From Sphingomonas ginsenosidimutans (lineage in GTDB: Bacteria; Pseudomonadota; Alphaproteobacteria; Sphingomonadales; Sphingomonadaceae): a DNA stretch of 64,000 nucleotides. The stretch lies in the NCBI RefSeq assembly GCF_002374835.1, contig NZ_NWVD01000002.1:186001-250000 (forward strand). Reading direction: 5' to 3'. Below the pieces are notes generated by a model. That model was not told the origin of the DNA, ran no database searches, and worked only from the letters and a program-made list of their open reading frames with translations. A program made the position numbers and the translations under genes. This document shows, in pieces, positions 28,857 through 37,939 of the stretch; within the stretch, counting starts at the first letter, position 1; every line of letters starts with the position of its first letter.

Positions 28857-30179
28857 TCAGGCCGCCAGCTGCATGTCCTGTTTCGACAGCAGCGCCAGCA
28901 GCGACGCACCGTCGAAGAACCACAATTGCTCCATCGTCAACGCGCGCGACCGGCGGATCGTCTGCGCGAACGTATAGGGTGTGTACCAGGCGAGGTGCCC
29001 GGGGTGGACCACCTCGACGAAGGTCTGGCGCTCGGCGCTATAATCGAACCGCTCACCACGGCACTGGAACACGTCGGGCACCGCCACGAAGAAGCACGGC
29101 GCGTCGATCGTTTCCAGCCGCGCCAGGAACGCCGCCGCATCGGGCACCTGCGCCATCATCGCGGGTGCGATCACCACGTCGTAGCGGCCGGCGATCTCGT
29201 CCCACTCCGTCACCAGCCGCCCCGCCGCATCGGGAGCCAGCCGCGTGAGCGCGGCAAGATCGGGGTCGTAACCGTCCAGCACCCCGCACGCCGGCGCCAG
29301 CTGGCGATACAGCGCACCCTCGTCGGCGGCACAGCCGATGTGCAGCACGCGCTTGCCCGCGCACATGTGCGCGAACACCTCGGCGGGCGGCAGCGTGGCG
29401 ATCGCGCTGCTGACCGCGACACGGTGCACCCAGGGCGCGGCATGGCGCGATTCGAGCGGCGATACGGTATCGACCGGCGCCGCCGCGACGGGCACCGGCA
29501 CGAGCGCTGGCGCGGCCACCGCCGTCGCTTCCGCGGTCACGTCGCTGGCGTGCAGCTGGTCGTAGACGCCGCGCGTCGACCCCCAGAATTGATGCGCATA
29601 GACCGGGTCGCGCCCCTGATACGCCAGGCCCGTGAAATGCGTCGGGATGAAATAATGGCTGGGATAGATGCGTAGCGCCGAATAGGTATAGCGGCGATAG
29701 CTGTCGGTCAGCCGCTGCGGCCCCACCGTCACCCACGCCATGTCCTCCACGACGCTGGGCATCGCGGCGATATCGTCGATGATCCGCTTCACGAACGGAT
29801 TGGCCGGAACGCTGCCGAAATAGCCGGCGGCGATCAGCCCCGGCCGCGCGATCTCGTTCTCCCAGCAGGCGAACGCCTCGCAATCCAGCAGATGGTCGTC
29901 CAGCGCGCGCAGGCAGATGCTGTCGGCGTCGATCACGATCCCGCCGTGCGTGTGCAGGATTTCCCAGCGCATCATGTCCGCGACGCCGTTCAGCTCGCGC
30001 GCGCACATCGCGGCCATGTGGCGGCGGTTGACCCAGTCGGTGCCCTCCAGCTCGGCATTGCCCCACACGCGCACGTCCCAGTCGGGATGGAGCGCGCGCC
30101 AGGTGTCGATGCAATTGTCGGGACGGATCGTCTCGTCGCCCACCCAGATGAAGTGCAGGATCTTGGGTATCACATGCAT
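28857..30179 (-). CDS. GT32-type glycosyltransferase fused to a methyltransferase-like domain
   Basis: A 440-residue two-domain protein. Residues 1-~230 are a DXD sugar-transferase (IPKILHFIWVG start, THGGIVIDADSICLRAL containing the DxD). After a Pro/Ala/Val-rich linker, residues ~265-430 look like a Rossmann methyltransferase (RVLHIGCAADEG as motif I, VVHPGHLAWYTPYTF near the end), although motif I is degenerate. The start at 30179 begins MHVIPKILHF; an in-frame ATG at 30215 is the alternative. It is convergent with the OGT-like gene (10 bases between stops) and has a CtrA-type box 48 bases upstream. Confidence 0.85.
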   Translation of the reverse strand: MHVIPKILHFIWVGDETIRPDNCIDTWRALHPDWDVRVWGNAELEGTDWVNRRHMAAMCARELNGVADMMRWEILHTHGGIVIDADSICLRALDDHLLDCEAFACWENEIARPGLIAAGYFGSVPANPFVKRIIDDIAAMPSVVEDMAWVTVGPQRLTDSYRRYTYSALRIYPSHYFIPTHFTGLAYQGRDPVYAHQFWGSTRGVYDQLHASDVTAEATAVAAPALVPVPVAAAPVDTVSPLESRHAAPWVHRVAVSSAIATLPPAEVFAHMCAGKRVLHIGCAADEGALYRQLAPACGVLDGYDPDLAALTRLAPDAAGRLVTEWDEIAGRYDVVIAPAMMAQVPDAAAFLARLETIDAPCFFVAVPDVFQCRGERFDYSAERQTFVEVVHPGHLAWYTPYTFAQTIRRSRALTMEQLWFFDGASLLALLSKQDMQLAA

Positions 30180-30226
30180 CGTCCCATGAAGCGCGCCGGC
30201 CGCGTACGCGCGCATTCTGGGTGGAT

Positions 30227-30245
30227 ATGGTTAACACGCCGCTAA
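30227..30245 (-). promoter_or_regulatory. CtrA-type box upstream of the GT32 fusion gene
   Basis: On the minus strand TTAGCGGCGTGTTAACCAT: TTAA-N7-TTAA with one mismatch and the half-site TTAACCAT (30234-30227). It faces the GT32 gene, 48 bases before its start, at nearly the same distance as the box before the OGT-like gene. Confidence 0.5.
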
Positions 30246-30260
30246 GGGCCGACCTTTCGG

Positions 30261-32330
30261 TCAGGCGGCGACGACGTGCGCCAGCGGCAGCGGCGCGGGC
30301 CGCCCGATCAGATAGCCCTGCACCTCGTCGCACGCCCATTGCCGCAGCATCGCCAGCTGCGCCTCGGTCTCCACGCCCTCGGCCACCACGGGGATACCCA
30401 GGCTGCGGCCCAGCGCGATGACGCTGCGCACGATCGACGCCGACGGCGCATGGTCGGCCATCGACATGACGAAGCTGCGATCGACCTTCAGCTTGTCGAA
30501 CCGGAATTCGCGCAGATTGCCCAGGCTGGAGTAACCGGTGCCGAAATCGTCCATCACCACCCGCGCGCCGCGCGCCTGCAATTCGCGCAGCGTCGCCAGC
30601 ACCGCCTCGCTGTTGCGACCCAGCAGCGTCGCGCTTTCGGTCACCTCGAATTCCAGCCGTTCCGGCGCGATGCCGTGGCGGCGGGCGGTCGCCAGCAGAT
30701 AGCCGGCCAGCGCCGGTTCGCGGAACTGGATCGGCGACAGGTTGAGCGCGATCGACAGCGACGGGTCGACGCGCGCGATATGCGCCATCGCGCTGTCGGC
30801 GACCCAGCGGCCAATCGCCGCGATATCGCCGCTCGCCTCCGCCAGGGGCACGAACACGTCGGGGGCGATCTCGCCCAGCTCCGGGTGCGACCAGCGCAGC
30901 AGCGCCTCGTAACCCGTGGTCGCCAGCGTATGCGCATCGGCGATCGGCTGGAACAGCAGCCGCATCTCGCCGCGGTCGATCGCGCCGTCCAGGTCGCGGC
31001 CCAGCCGCCAACGCAGCCGCACTTCCTCCTTCAGCCGGTCGTCGAAGAAGCGCGCGGTGTTCCGCCCTTCGGACTTGGCGCGATACATCGCCATGTCGGC
31101 CAGGTTGTACAGCTCCTCGAAGTCCTGGTCGGGGCCGGAAACCGCGATGCCCACGCTCATCCGCAGCGTGATCTCTTCCTTGGCGGTTTCGGCCAGCGCA
31201 GCGAAGATCCGCTGCAACAGCGCCTCGGCCGCGCGCGGCTGCTGCGCGGCGGCCTGGATGATCGCGAATTCGTCGCCGCCCAGCCGCGCGACCAGATCGT
31301 CGCCGCGCGCCGCATCGCGCAGCAGCTGCGCCGCCCGCTTCAACGCGCGGTCGCCGCCGGCGTGGCCGAACCGGTCGTTGATCGCCTTGAAATCGTCCAG
31401 GTCGATCGCGAACACCGCCACCGTGTCCCCGGTGCGCGCGCTGCGCGCCAGCTCGTGCGCCAGCCGCTCCTCGAACAGCAGGCGGTTGGGCAGGCCGGTC
31501 ATCACGTCATGATGCGCCAGGAACGCCACCCGCCGTTCCGCCCGCCGCCGCTCCTGCATCGCACGGCGATATTCGGCCAGCCCGCGCGCCAGTTCTCCCA
31601 GCTCGTCCGGGCGGTCCGCTCCGGGTACGTCCGCGCGCTCGTCCTGACCGGCGTTGAACTGGCGCAGCCGTTCGGCGATCGCCAGGATCGGGCGGATCAC
31701 TGTCTGGCGCATCCATATCACCAGCAGCAGCAGCACCGCCAGCATCGCGGTTCCGCCGATCAGCACGTGCAGGCGGTTGCGCCGCACCTTGAAGGCGCTG
31801 CGCGCCACCGCATCGTCAATGCCGTGCGTCAGCGCGCGGCGCAAATCGGCGCGTACCTGCTCCAGCCGGTTCAGCGTGCCCAGGAATTGCGGCATCCGCC
31901 GCTTGATCGCGGCCGGATCCTGCTGCGCGGCGGCCAGCATCGCGGCGCCCTCCACCGCGAATTCGCGCGTGGCTGCGCCGCGTTCGGCCAGCAGCGGCGC
32001 GATATCGGCGGGCACGTCCTCGTCCTTGCGAGTCGCGGCGCCCGCGGCGAACGCGCGCAGCTCGCGCCGGACGCGAGCGGCCTGGCTCGGCTCCACCGGT
32101 TCGCCGCGCTCGGCCACACGGGTCAGGTCGCCCAGCGCGAGCCGCAGGTGCTGCTGCGCCTCGTCCCCGGTGTTCTCGTCGCGCAGGATCTGGCTCAGCC
32201 GGCCGACGCGCACATTTTCCAGGCTGACGTCGCGCGCGATCACGCCGCCGCTGAACAGCAGGCCGAGCGCCAGTGCGAGCACCAGGCCGAAAGCGCACAG
32301 GGCGCGGAACGAGATCGAGCGCGGCAACAT
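30261..32330 (-). CDS. Membrane GGDEF-EAL diguanylate cyclase/phosphodiesterase
   Basis: A 689-residue c-di-GMP protein. Helices at about residues 8-30 and 190-212 enclose a helical periplasmic sensor; a HAMP segment follows. The GGDEF domain has the intact RLGGDEF active site and an inhibitory RxxD five residues before it (RGDD). The EAL domain has YEALLRW, NLSPIQF, DDFGTGYSSL, KVDRSFV and AEGVET, so it may be catalytically active in both directions. The periplasmic part is not a family I recognise. It would tune the motile/sessile switch, consistent with the glycosyltransferases alongside. Confidence 0.93.
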   Translation of the reverse strand: MLPRSISFRALCAFGLVLALALGLLFSGGVIARDVSLENVRVGRLSQILRDENTGDEAQQHLRLALGDLTRVAERGEPVEPSQAARVRRELRAFAAGAATRKDEDVPADIAPLLAERGAATREFAVEGAAMLAAAQQDPAAIKRRMPQFLGTLNRLEQVRADLRRALTHGIDDAVARSAFKVRRNRLHVLIGGTAMLAVLLLLVIWMRQTVIRPILAIAERLRQFNAGQDERADVPGADRPDELGELARGLAEYRRAMQERRRAERRVAFLAHHDVMTGLPNRLLFEERLAHELARSARTGDTVAVFAIDLDDFKAINDRFGHAGGDRALKRAAQLLRDAARGDDLVARLGGDEFAIIQAAAQQPRAAEALLQRIFAALAETAKEEITLRMSVGIAVSGPDQDFEELYNLADMAMYRAKSEGRNTARFFDDRLKEEVRLRWRLGRDLDGAIDRGEMRLLFQPIADAHTLATTGYEALLRWSHPELGEIAPDVFVPLAEASGDIAAIGRWVADSAMAHIARVDPSLSIALNLSPIQFREPALAGYLLATARRHGIAPERLEFEVTESATLLGRNSEAVLATLRELQARGARVVMDDFGTGYSSLGNLREFRFDKLKVDRSFVMSMADHAPSASIVRSVIALGRSLGIPVVAEGVETEAQLAMLRQWACDEVQGYLIGRPAPLPLAHVVAA

Positions 32331-32462
32331 CGTGGCAAGTGCCGAACGAGGTGACAGAATCAGGTTACGTAATCCTTTATCGTCCGCGGCTCGCCACCGA
32401 ACACGTGCGGCGGCGTTATTCCCTTCGGATCAGTCGCGATGGACGATGGAAGGAAGGCCGCG

Positions 32463-33083
32463 ATGCTCGAACATCTTCCCCACTGGCTGGGCAGCATGTT
32501 GCGCCCGGTACGTGCCGGTCATGCCAAGCTGGCGATCGTGCAGGACGGCATCGCGCCGCCCGCCGCGCGCCTGTCGCTGACCAGCCCGGCGTTCGCCGAT
32601 GGCGGACGGTTACCGGTGCGGTTCACTGCCGACGGCGACGGCGTGTCGCCGCCGCTGGTCTGGCACGGCGTCCCCGCCGACGCCGCGGCGCTGGCGCTGC
32701 TGGTCGAGGATCCCGACGCGCCCACCCCCAGCCCGCTGGTCCATGCGCTGCTATGGGATCTGCCGCCCGCCGACGGCGCGCTGGCCGAAGGTGCGATCGC
32801 GCCGGATTCGGGTGAGGATATCGGGCGCAACAGCTATGGCGCACACGGCTGGCTGCCGCCCGATCCGCCCAACGGCCATGGCAACCACGATTATGTATTC
32901 CAGCTGTTCGCGCTGTCGCGCGTCCCCGCGCTGGACGAAGCAGCCGGCCGCGCCGCGCTGCTCGATGCGATCCGCGGGCATGTGATCGATGCCGCGCTGC
33001 TGACCGGCACCTATTCGCGCGGAGAAGAATCGCCCATCGGCCCGGTGGGAACAGGGGAAGCAGCGGTGGCGACCGGCGGCTGA
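32463..33083 (+). CDS. YbhB/YbcL family PEBP-like protein
   Basis: A 206-residue phosphatidylethanolamine-binding-protein fold (Raf-kinase-inhibitor-like). The core shows SPPLVWHGVP, ALLVEDPDAP and HGNHDYVFQLFAL, typical of bacterial YbhB proteins. No signal peptide is visible. Function of the family in bacteria is not established. The start at 32463 has GGAAGGAAGG upstream; an in-frame ATG eight codons earlier is less well placed. It is divergent from the GGDEF-EAL gene and about 100 bases before the ABC exporter gene. Confidence 0.88.
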   Translation: MLEHLPHWLGSMLRPVRAGHAKLAIVQDGIAPPAARLSLTSPAFADGGRLPVRFTADGDGVSPPLVWHGVPADAAALALLVEDPDAPTPSPLVHALLWDLPPADGALAEGAIAPDSGEDIGRNSYGAHGWLPPDPPNGHGNHDYVFQLFALSRVPALDEAAGRAALLDAIRGHVIDAALLTGTYSRGEESPIGPVGTGEAAVATGG

Positions 33084-33185
33084 CGGGCTCGGCCCGCCGC
33101 CACGCCGCCACGCCCCGGCGTCCAACGCTCTTGCTTTGCCCGCTGCTGCGATGCAGCGTCCCGCCGACCTTGCGGGAGCCCGGGC

Positions 33186-35045
33186 TTGCCTTTTCTCATC
33201 AGTCCCGTCCGCTTCATGCTGCATTATGTGGCGGCGCGACCGTGGATCTTCCTGTTGCTCGGCGTGCTGGTCGCCGGCGCGTCGGTCAGCTCGATCGGCG
33301 TGCAATATGCGATGAAGCTGTTGATCGACGCGATGACCGGCACCGACCGGTATCGCAGTCACGTCTATGCGATGCTGGCGGTGTTCCTGGGTTTCGTCCT
33401 GCTGGAAAGCCTGCTGCAACGCGCCGCCGCACTGACGCTGGGCCATGCCACGGTGGTGTCGGGGGTGGGCATCCGGCTGGACATGGTGGATTACCTGACC
33501 GGGCACCAGATGCCGTTCTTCCAGAACCAGCGCGCGGGATCGCTGGGGCACCGCATTTCCGGGCTGGCGGGCATCTTCGGCGCGATCGTCCACCGCCTGC
33601 TGCAGGAAGTGACCCCGCCGCTGATCGCCTTCGCGGGCGCGATCATCATCTTCCTGACGATCGACGTGCGCATGGCGCTGGTGCTCGGCGCGATCTTCAT
33701 CGTCGTCACCGTCGCGCTGGTGCTGCTGGGGCTGCGCGGGCACGTCCATCACAAGGCGTTCGCCGAAACCGCCGGCACGGTCGGCGGCGAGCTGGTCGAC
33801 CTGATCGGCAATATCTGGGTGGTGAAGGCGTTCGCGGCGCGCCAGCGCGAGCTGTCGCGGCTGGAAAGCTTCCTGGACGACGAAGCGACCGCGCAGCGGC
33901 GCGGCTGGTTCTTCGTCGAACAGATCCGCGGGCTGCACGATCTGGTGCTGGCGGTGCTGGTCGGCGGCACGCTGATCTGGGCGATCGGGCGCTGGTCGAC
34001 CGGCGCGATCTCGACCGGTGACGTCGTCGTCATCAGCACGATGACCTTCCGCATCCTCCACGGGTCGCGCGATCTGGCGATGGCGCTGATCGATACCAGC
34101 CAGCAGTTCAGCTACCTGCGTGAGACCCTGGACATCATCGGCGTGCCGCAGACGCTCAGCGATGCCCCAGACGCCGCGCGGCTCAGCGTCGGCGAAGGGC
34201 GGGTCGAGCTATCGCATGTCACCTTCGGCTATGATCCGCGCCACCCGATCCTCCACGACCTGTCGCTGGAAGTGCCCGCCGGGCAGAAGGTCGGCATCGT
34301 CGGCCCGTCGGGCGCGGGCAAGTCGTCGCTGCTGCAACTGATCCAGCGGTTCCACGATCCGCAGATCGGCAGCGTGTCGATCGACGGACAGCGGATCGAC
34401 CGGGTGACGCAGGAATCGCTGCGCGACGCGCTGGCAGTGGTGCCGCAGGAAGTGCTGCTGTTCCACCGCTCGGTGATGGAGAACATCCGCTTCGCCAAGC
34501 CCGATGCCAGCGACGCGGACGTGCACCGCGCCGCCGAGGCCGCCGGCTGCGACGATTTCATCCGCCGCCTGCCGCACGGCTATGACAGTATCGTCGGCGA
34601 ACGCGGCACCAACCTGTCCGGCGGGCAGCGCCAGCGGATCGGCATCGCGCGCGCCTTCCTGAAGAACGCGCGGATCGTGCTGCTGGACGAGGCGACGTCC
34701 GCGCTCGATTCCGAATCCGAGCTGGAGGTGCAGAACGGGCTGGAGGCGCTGATCGAGAACCGCACCGTCATCGCGGTGGCACACCGCCTGTCGACAATCG
34801 CCAATTTCGATCGCGTCGTAGTGGTCGATCAGGGCCGCGTGGTCGAGGACGGGCCGCCGCAGCAGCTGCTGCGCAACCGCGGCGGCGCGTTCCGCCAATT
34901 GTGGGTGATGCAGGTGGAGGGGCTGGACCGCGCCTCGAACATCTCGCTGGCCGGCGAACGGCTGCGCCACATGTCGGAACGCAGCCGCGAACAGTTGCAG
35001 CGGATGGTCCGCCGCGCGTGGCCGGGGGCGGCCGACCGCACCTGA
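33186..35045 (+). CDS. ABC exporter, fused permease and ATPase
   Basis: A 619-residue half-transporter. Residues 1-~320 are six transmembrane helices; the ATPase has Walker A GPSGAGKS at about 373-380, Q-loop VVPQEVLLF, signature LSGGQRQRIG near 477, Walker B RIVLLDEATSALD and the H-loop VAHRLST. It forms a homodimer or heterodimer and exports a lipid, peptide or drug. The best start is TTG at 33186; an ATG at 33216 is the alternative. No accessory gene tells the substrate. Confidence 0.92.
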   Translation: MPFLISPVRFMLHYVAARPWIFLLLGVLVAGASVSSIGVQYAMKLLIDAMTGTDRYRSHVYAMLAVFLGFVLLESLLQRAAALTLGHATVVSGVGIRLDMVDYLTGHQMPFFQNQRAGSLGHRISGLAGIFGAIVHRLLQEVTPPLIAFAGAIIIFLTIDVRMALVLGAIFIVVTVALVLLGLRGHVHHKAFAETAGTVGGELVDLIGNIWVVKAFAARQRELSRLESFLDDEATAQRRGWFFVEQIRGLHDLVLAVLVGGTLIWAIGRWSTGAISTGDVVVISTMTFRILHGSRDLAMALIDTSQQFSYLRETLDIIGVPQTLSDAPDAARLSVGEGRVELSHVTFGYDPRHPILHDLSLEVPAGQKVGIVGPSGAGKSSLLQLIQRFHDPQIGSVSIDGQRIDRVTQESLRDALAVVPQEVLLFHRSVMENIRFAKPDASDADVHRAAEAAGCDDFIRRLPHGYDSIVGERGTNLSGGQRQRIGIARAFLKNARIVLLDEATSALDSESELEVQNGLEALIENRTVIAVAHRLSTIANFDRVVVVDQGRVVEDGPPQQLLRNRGGAFRQLWVMQVEGLDRASNISLAGERLRHMSERSREQLQRMVRRAWPGAADRT

Positions 35046-35070
35046 CCCGGCGTGTGTGTAGGCGGGGGTG

Positions 35071-36894
35071 TCACCCCCCGCGGCGCGCCTCGATGTAACG
35101 GCCGACATTCTGCGCCAGCACGTCCAGCGGCACGTTGCCGCCGTCGACCACCGCCTGGTCGAAATCGCGCAGGTCGTAACGCGCGCCCAGCGCCGCCTTG
35201 GCGCGGTCGCGCTGCGCGTTGATCTCGATCTGCCCCAGCTTGTACCCGCACGCCTGACCGGGCCAGGCGCAGTAGCGGTCGATCTCGCTGCGCGCATTGC
35301 TGTCGGGCAGGCCGGTGGCCGCGACGAACGCGGCCAGCGCGCGCTCGCGCGACCAGCCCATCGCATGGATGCCGGTGTCGGTGACCAGCCGCACCGCGCG
35401 CCACGACAGTCCCATCAGATACCCCAACCGCCCGGCCGGATCGCTGTCGTACATCCCCAGTTCGTCGGCCAGCTGCTCGGCATAGAGCGCCCAGCCCTCC
35501 GAATAGGCGTTGAACGCCAGGATCGATCGGATCAGCGGCAGCTGCTGCGCATATTCGCCCTGCCACACATGGCCGGGGATCCCTTCGTGAAACACCAGAT
35601 CGGGGATGGTGACGCGGTTGTGGATCGACGGATCGCCCAGATTGACCCACACGCGCCCCGGGATCGACCCGTCGAGCGACCCCGGCCCGCCATAGGCCGC
35701 GGGTGCGCCCGCTTCCTGCGCGGCGGGCATCCGCCGGATCTCCAGTCGCCCCGCCACCAGCCGCCGGAAGGCACGCGGCAGCTTCGGGCGAATCGCGTCG
35801 ATCTTGCCCTGCATATAGGCGACGATCTGCCGCCGCCCCTCGTCCCCGTCGGGAAAGGCGATGCCGGGGCGGCGCTGCAACGCGATCGCGCGCTCGGCGA
35901 CACTGCCCTGCGTCAGTCCGAAGCCCTTCAGGATGACGTCCATCTGCGCCTGCAGCGCCGCGACCTGCTCGATGCCGATGCGGTGGATCTCCTGCGGGCT
36001 GCGCCGCGTCGTCGTGCCCGCGCGCAGGCCCCAGGCATACCATTCCGCGCCATGCGGCCGCGCGCCCATCCCCGCCGCATCGGTGGCGACCGCACGCTGC
36101 GCGCGGATCTCCGCCAGCTGGCGCTCCAGTGCCGGGACCACCACGGTCCGTGCGATCCGTGCCGCGCGCGCGGGGCCGTCGCCGCCCAGCGCCGCGCCCT
36201 TGCGCCGTAGCGGGCCGACCAGCGGACCGTCGTCCGCTCCCGCCTCCGCGATCGTCCGCGTGATCCCTTCGATCGTGCGGTCCAGCAGGAACGATGGCGG
36301 CACCAGTCCCTGCCCGCGCGCGGCGCGAATCCGCACCGTTTCCCCGTCCAGCTGCGCCGCCATCCCCTCGACCCGCGCCAGATAGGCGTCGACATCGGCG
36401 GCATCGCGCACCGGCTGGTCGCCCTCCAGCAACTGCGGCACGTCCAGCCATGCGCCGACGTTCTGGACCACCGCATAGGGGGTGTTGCGCCAGTCGCCGA
36501 TCGTCGCCACGCCATAGGGCAGCGCCATGCCGTCGCGCGCGGTGGCAAGCGCACTGTCGACCACCGCCAGGCTGGTCTGCGTCGCGGGGTCCAGCCCCGC
36601 GCGCGACACTTTGGCCAGCGCGGCGATGCCGTCCTCCACGAAGCGGCGCCGCTTCTCCATTCCGGCGGGCGAGCGATCCTCCAGTCGCCCGCGCAGCGCC
36701 GCATGCGCACCGGTGTCGACGCCCAGCCGCGTCGCATCGCCCGGCTGCAGCTCCAGCAGTTGCCATGCCAGCCGGTCGAGCAGCGCCGCCGCCTCCCCCG
36801 CCGGGGCCTGCGCGCGTGCGGGCAGATGGGTCAGCAGGGCACCGGCCGCCAGGCCGGTCAGGGTGTCGCGCCGCGAAGGCCGAAAGTGCGTCAT
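35071..36894 (-). CDS. DUF885 family metallopeptidase-like protein
   Basis: A 607-residue exported protein. The N-terminus RPSRRDTLTGLAAGALL looks like a twin-arginine-type signal (SRRDTL). The zinc-type motif HEGIPGH (about residues 435-441) followed by an ILAFNAYSEGWALYAEQL glutamate helix supports a peptidase-like active site, as in DUF885 proteins related to M32-like carboxypeptidases. Substrate unknown. It is convergent with the ABC exporter across 25 bases. Confidence 0.88.
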   Translation of the reverse strand: MTHFRPSRRDTLTGLAAGALLTHLPARAQAPAGEAAALLDRLAWQLLELQPGDATRLGVDTGAHAALRGRLEDRSPAGMEKRRRFVEDGIAALAKVSRAGLDPATQTSLAVVDSALATARDGMALPYGVATIGDWRNTPYAVVQNVGAWLDVPQLLEGDQPVRDAADVDAYLARVEGMAAQLDGETVRIRAARGQGLVPPSFLLDRTIEGITRTIAEAGADDGPLVGPLRRKGAALGGDGPARAARIARTVVVPALERQLAEIRAQRAVATDAAGMGARPHGAEWYAWGLRAGTTTRRSPQEIHRIGIEQVAALQAQMDVILKGFGLTQGSVAERAIALQRRPGIAFPDGDEGRRQIVAYMQGKIDAIRPKLPRAFRRLVAGRLEIRRMPAAQEAGAPAAYGGPGSLDGSIPGRVWVNLGDPSIHNRVTIPDLVFHEGIPGHVWQGEYAQQLPLIRSILAFNAYSEGWALYAEQLADELGMYDSDPAGRLGYLMGLSWRAVRLVTDTGIHAMGWSRERALAAFVAATGLPDSNARSEIDRYCAWPGQACGYKLGQIEINAQRDRAKAALGARYDLRDFDQAVVDGGNVPLDVLAQNVGRYIEARRGG

Positions 36895-36925
36895 CCCGCG
36901 CAGCTTAGCCGCGCCGCCGGGCCGG

Positions 36926-37201
36926 TCAAACCCGCGCGGGCGGCGCGCTGTCCTCGGTCAGTTCGACGACATCGAAGTCATAGCGCCGCCACCCGCGCTG
37001 GCGCGCCGCATCGGCGGCCGCCTCGCGCTTGCCGCGCGCCTCCTTCAGCGACGCTTCATGGCCCCAGAACACCTCGGTGGCGCCGTTTTCCAGCACCGCG
37101 ACGATCCGCCAGTAATGCGTGAACGGCGCCGCGGTCGGCCCGATCGTCTTGACATAGCCGTCGGGCAAGGTCGCGGTCAGGTAGCGTTTGCGCCGCGCCA
37201 C
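36926..37201 (-). CDS. Small hypothetical protein
   Basis: A 91-residue basic protein with the segments KRYLTATLPDGYVKTIGPT and HYWRIVAVLENGATEVFWGH, predicted mostly beta. I recognise no family. The GTG start at 37201 lies 5 bases after the transpeptidase stop, so it is probably the downstream gene of that operon; another start inside the upstream gene cannot be excluded. Confidence 0.6.
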   Translation of the reverse strand: MARRKRYLTATLPDGYVKTIGPTAAPFTHYWRIVAVLENGATEVFWGHEASLKEARGKREAAADAARQRGWRRYDFDVVELTEDSAPPARV

Positions 37202-37206
37202 CGCGG

Positions 37207-37926
37207 TCAGTCGCCGCTGTGCTGCGACATCGCCAGCGCCTGAACGCGCAACCGGGGGAACACCGCCTCCAGCGGCTTGGTATCGGGCATGACGTAGACA
37301 TAGCCGCCCTTGCGCCGGAACGCGGGCGACAGCGTCTTCGCGTAGAAGGCGCGCGGCACGTTGATGCAGCCGAAGGTGATGCGGTTGTCGTCGGGCGTCG
37401 GCGACAGCATCCGCTCGCGCCGCCGCTCCGATCGCGCGGCATCGGCAGGGATCGGATGGATCGCGACCGAATTGGCATAATCGACCCACAGAATCCGCTC
37501 GCGCCCCAGCGCCAGTCCGAACCGCGCCAGATAGCGGCCGGCGGGCGTGGTCTTCTCGGCCGGGCCAATCTGCGCCAGTGTCTTGGCACCGACGCCCGGC
37601 GTGGCATCGTCGCCCGGCGCGATGCCGATCAGCACCGGCTCGGCCGCCAGCGCACGCCCCTTGGCATCGAACAGGAAGATCGCCGCCGACAGCTTGTCGA
37701 CGATGGCATAGGGCAGGCCGTGATTGTCCTTCGCCGCCGCGATCCATTCGGCGACGCGCGCGGCGCCTTCCGACGGAAGGATGGCGGGCGCGGTGGCCGG
37801 CGCGGGCCGGGCCGCTGCCTTGGGCGTCCGACGCGGCGCGGCGTCGGCCGCCTCCATGGCAATGGCCGGGGCGAACGCTGCCGCCCCGGCCATCATCCAG
37901 CCGAGCATCGTGGGATGCCGGATCAT
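37207..37926 (-). CDS. L,D-transpeptidase-like (YkuD fold) exported protein
   Basis: A 239-residue protein with an N-terminal hydrophobic signal, a Pro/Ala linker and a YkuD domain. The catalytic segment is RITFGCINVP with Cys187. The usual [ST]HGChN motif has Phe in place of His, though a His is present at AIHPIP upstream. It would cross-link peptidoglycan or attach lipoproteins if active; a related group with the same FGCIN form exists among proteobacteria, as far as I recall. Followed at 5 bases by the small gene and preceded by a coiled-coil lipoprotein. Confidence 0.85.
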   Translation of the reverse strand: MIRHPTMLGWMMAGAAAFAPAIAMEAADAAPRRTPKAAARPAPATAPAILPSEGAARVAEWIAAAKDNHGLPYAIVDKLSAAIFLFDAKGRALAAEPVLIGIAPGDDATPGVGAKTLAQIGPAEKTTPAGRYLARFGLALGRERILWVDYANSVAIHPIPADAARSERRRERMLSPTPDDNRITFGCINVPRAFYAKTLSPAFRRKGGYVYVMPDTKPLEAVFPRLRVQALAMSQHSGD

Positions 37927-37939
37927 TCCTGCGCCGCGA

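Noticed and set aside
36926-37747. A 273-codon frame spanning the small hypothetical gene and part of the transpeptidase gene
   Set aside because: Its first two thirds are in the wrong frame of the transpeptidase; only the last 91 codons look coding.
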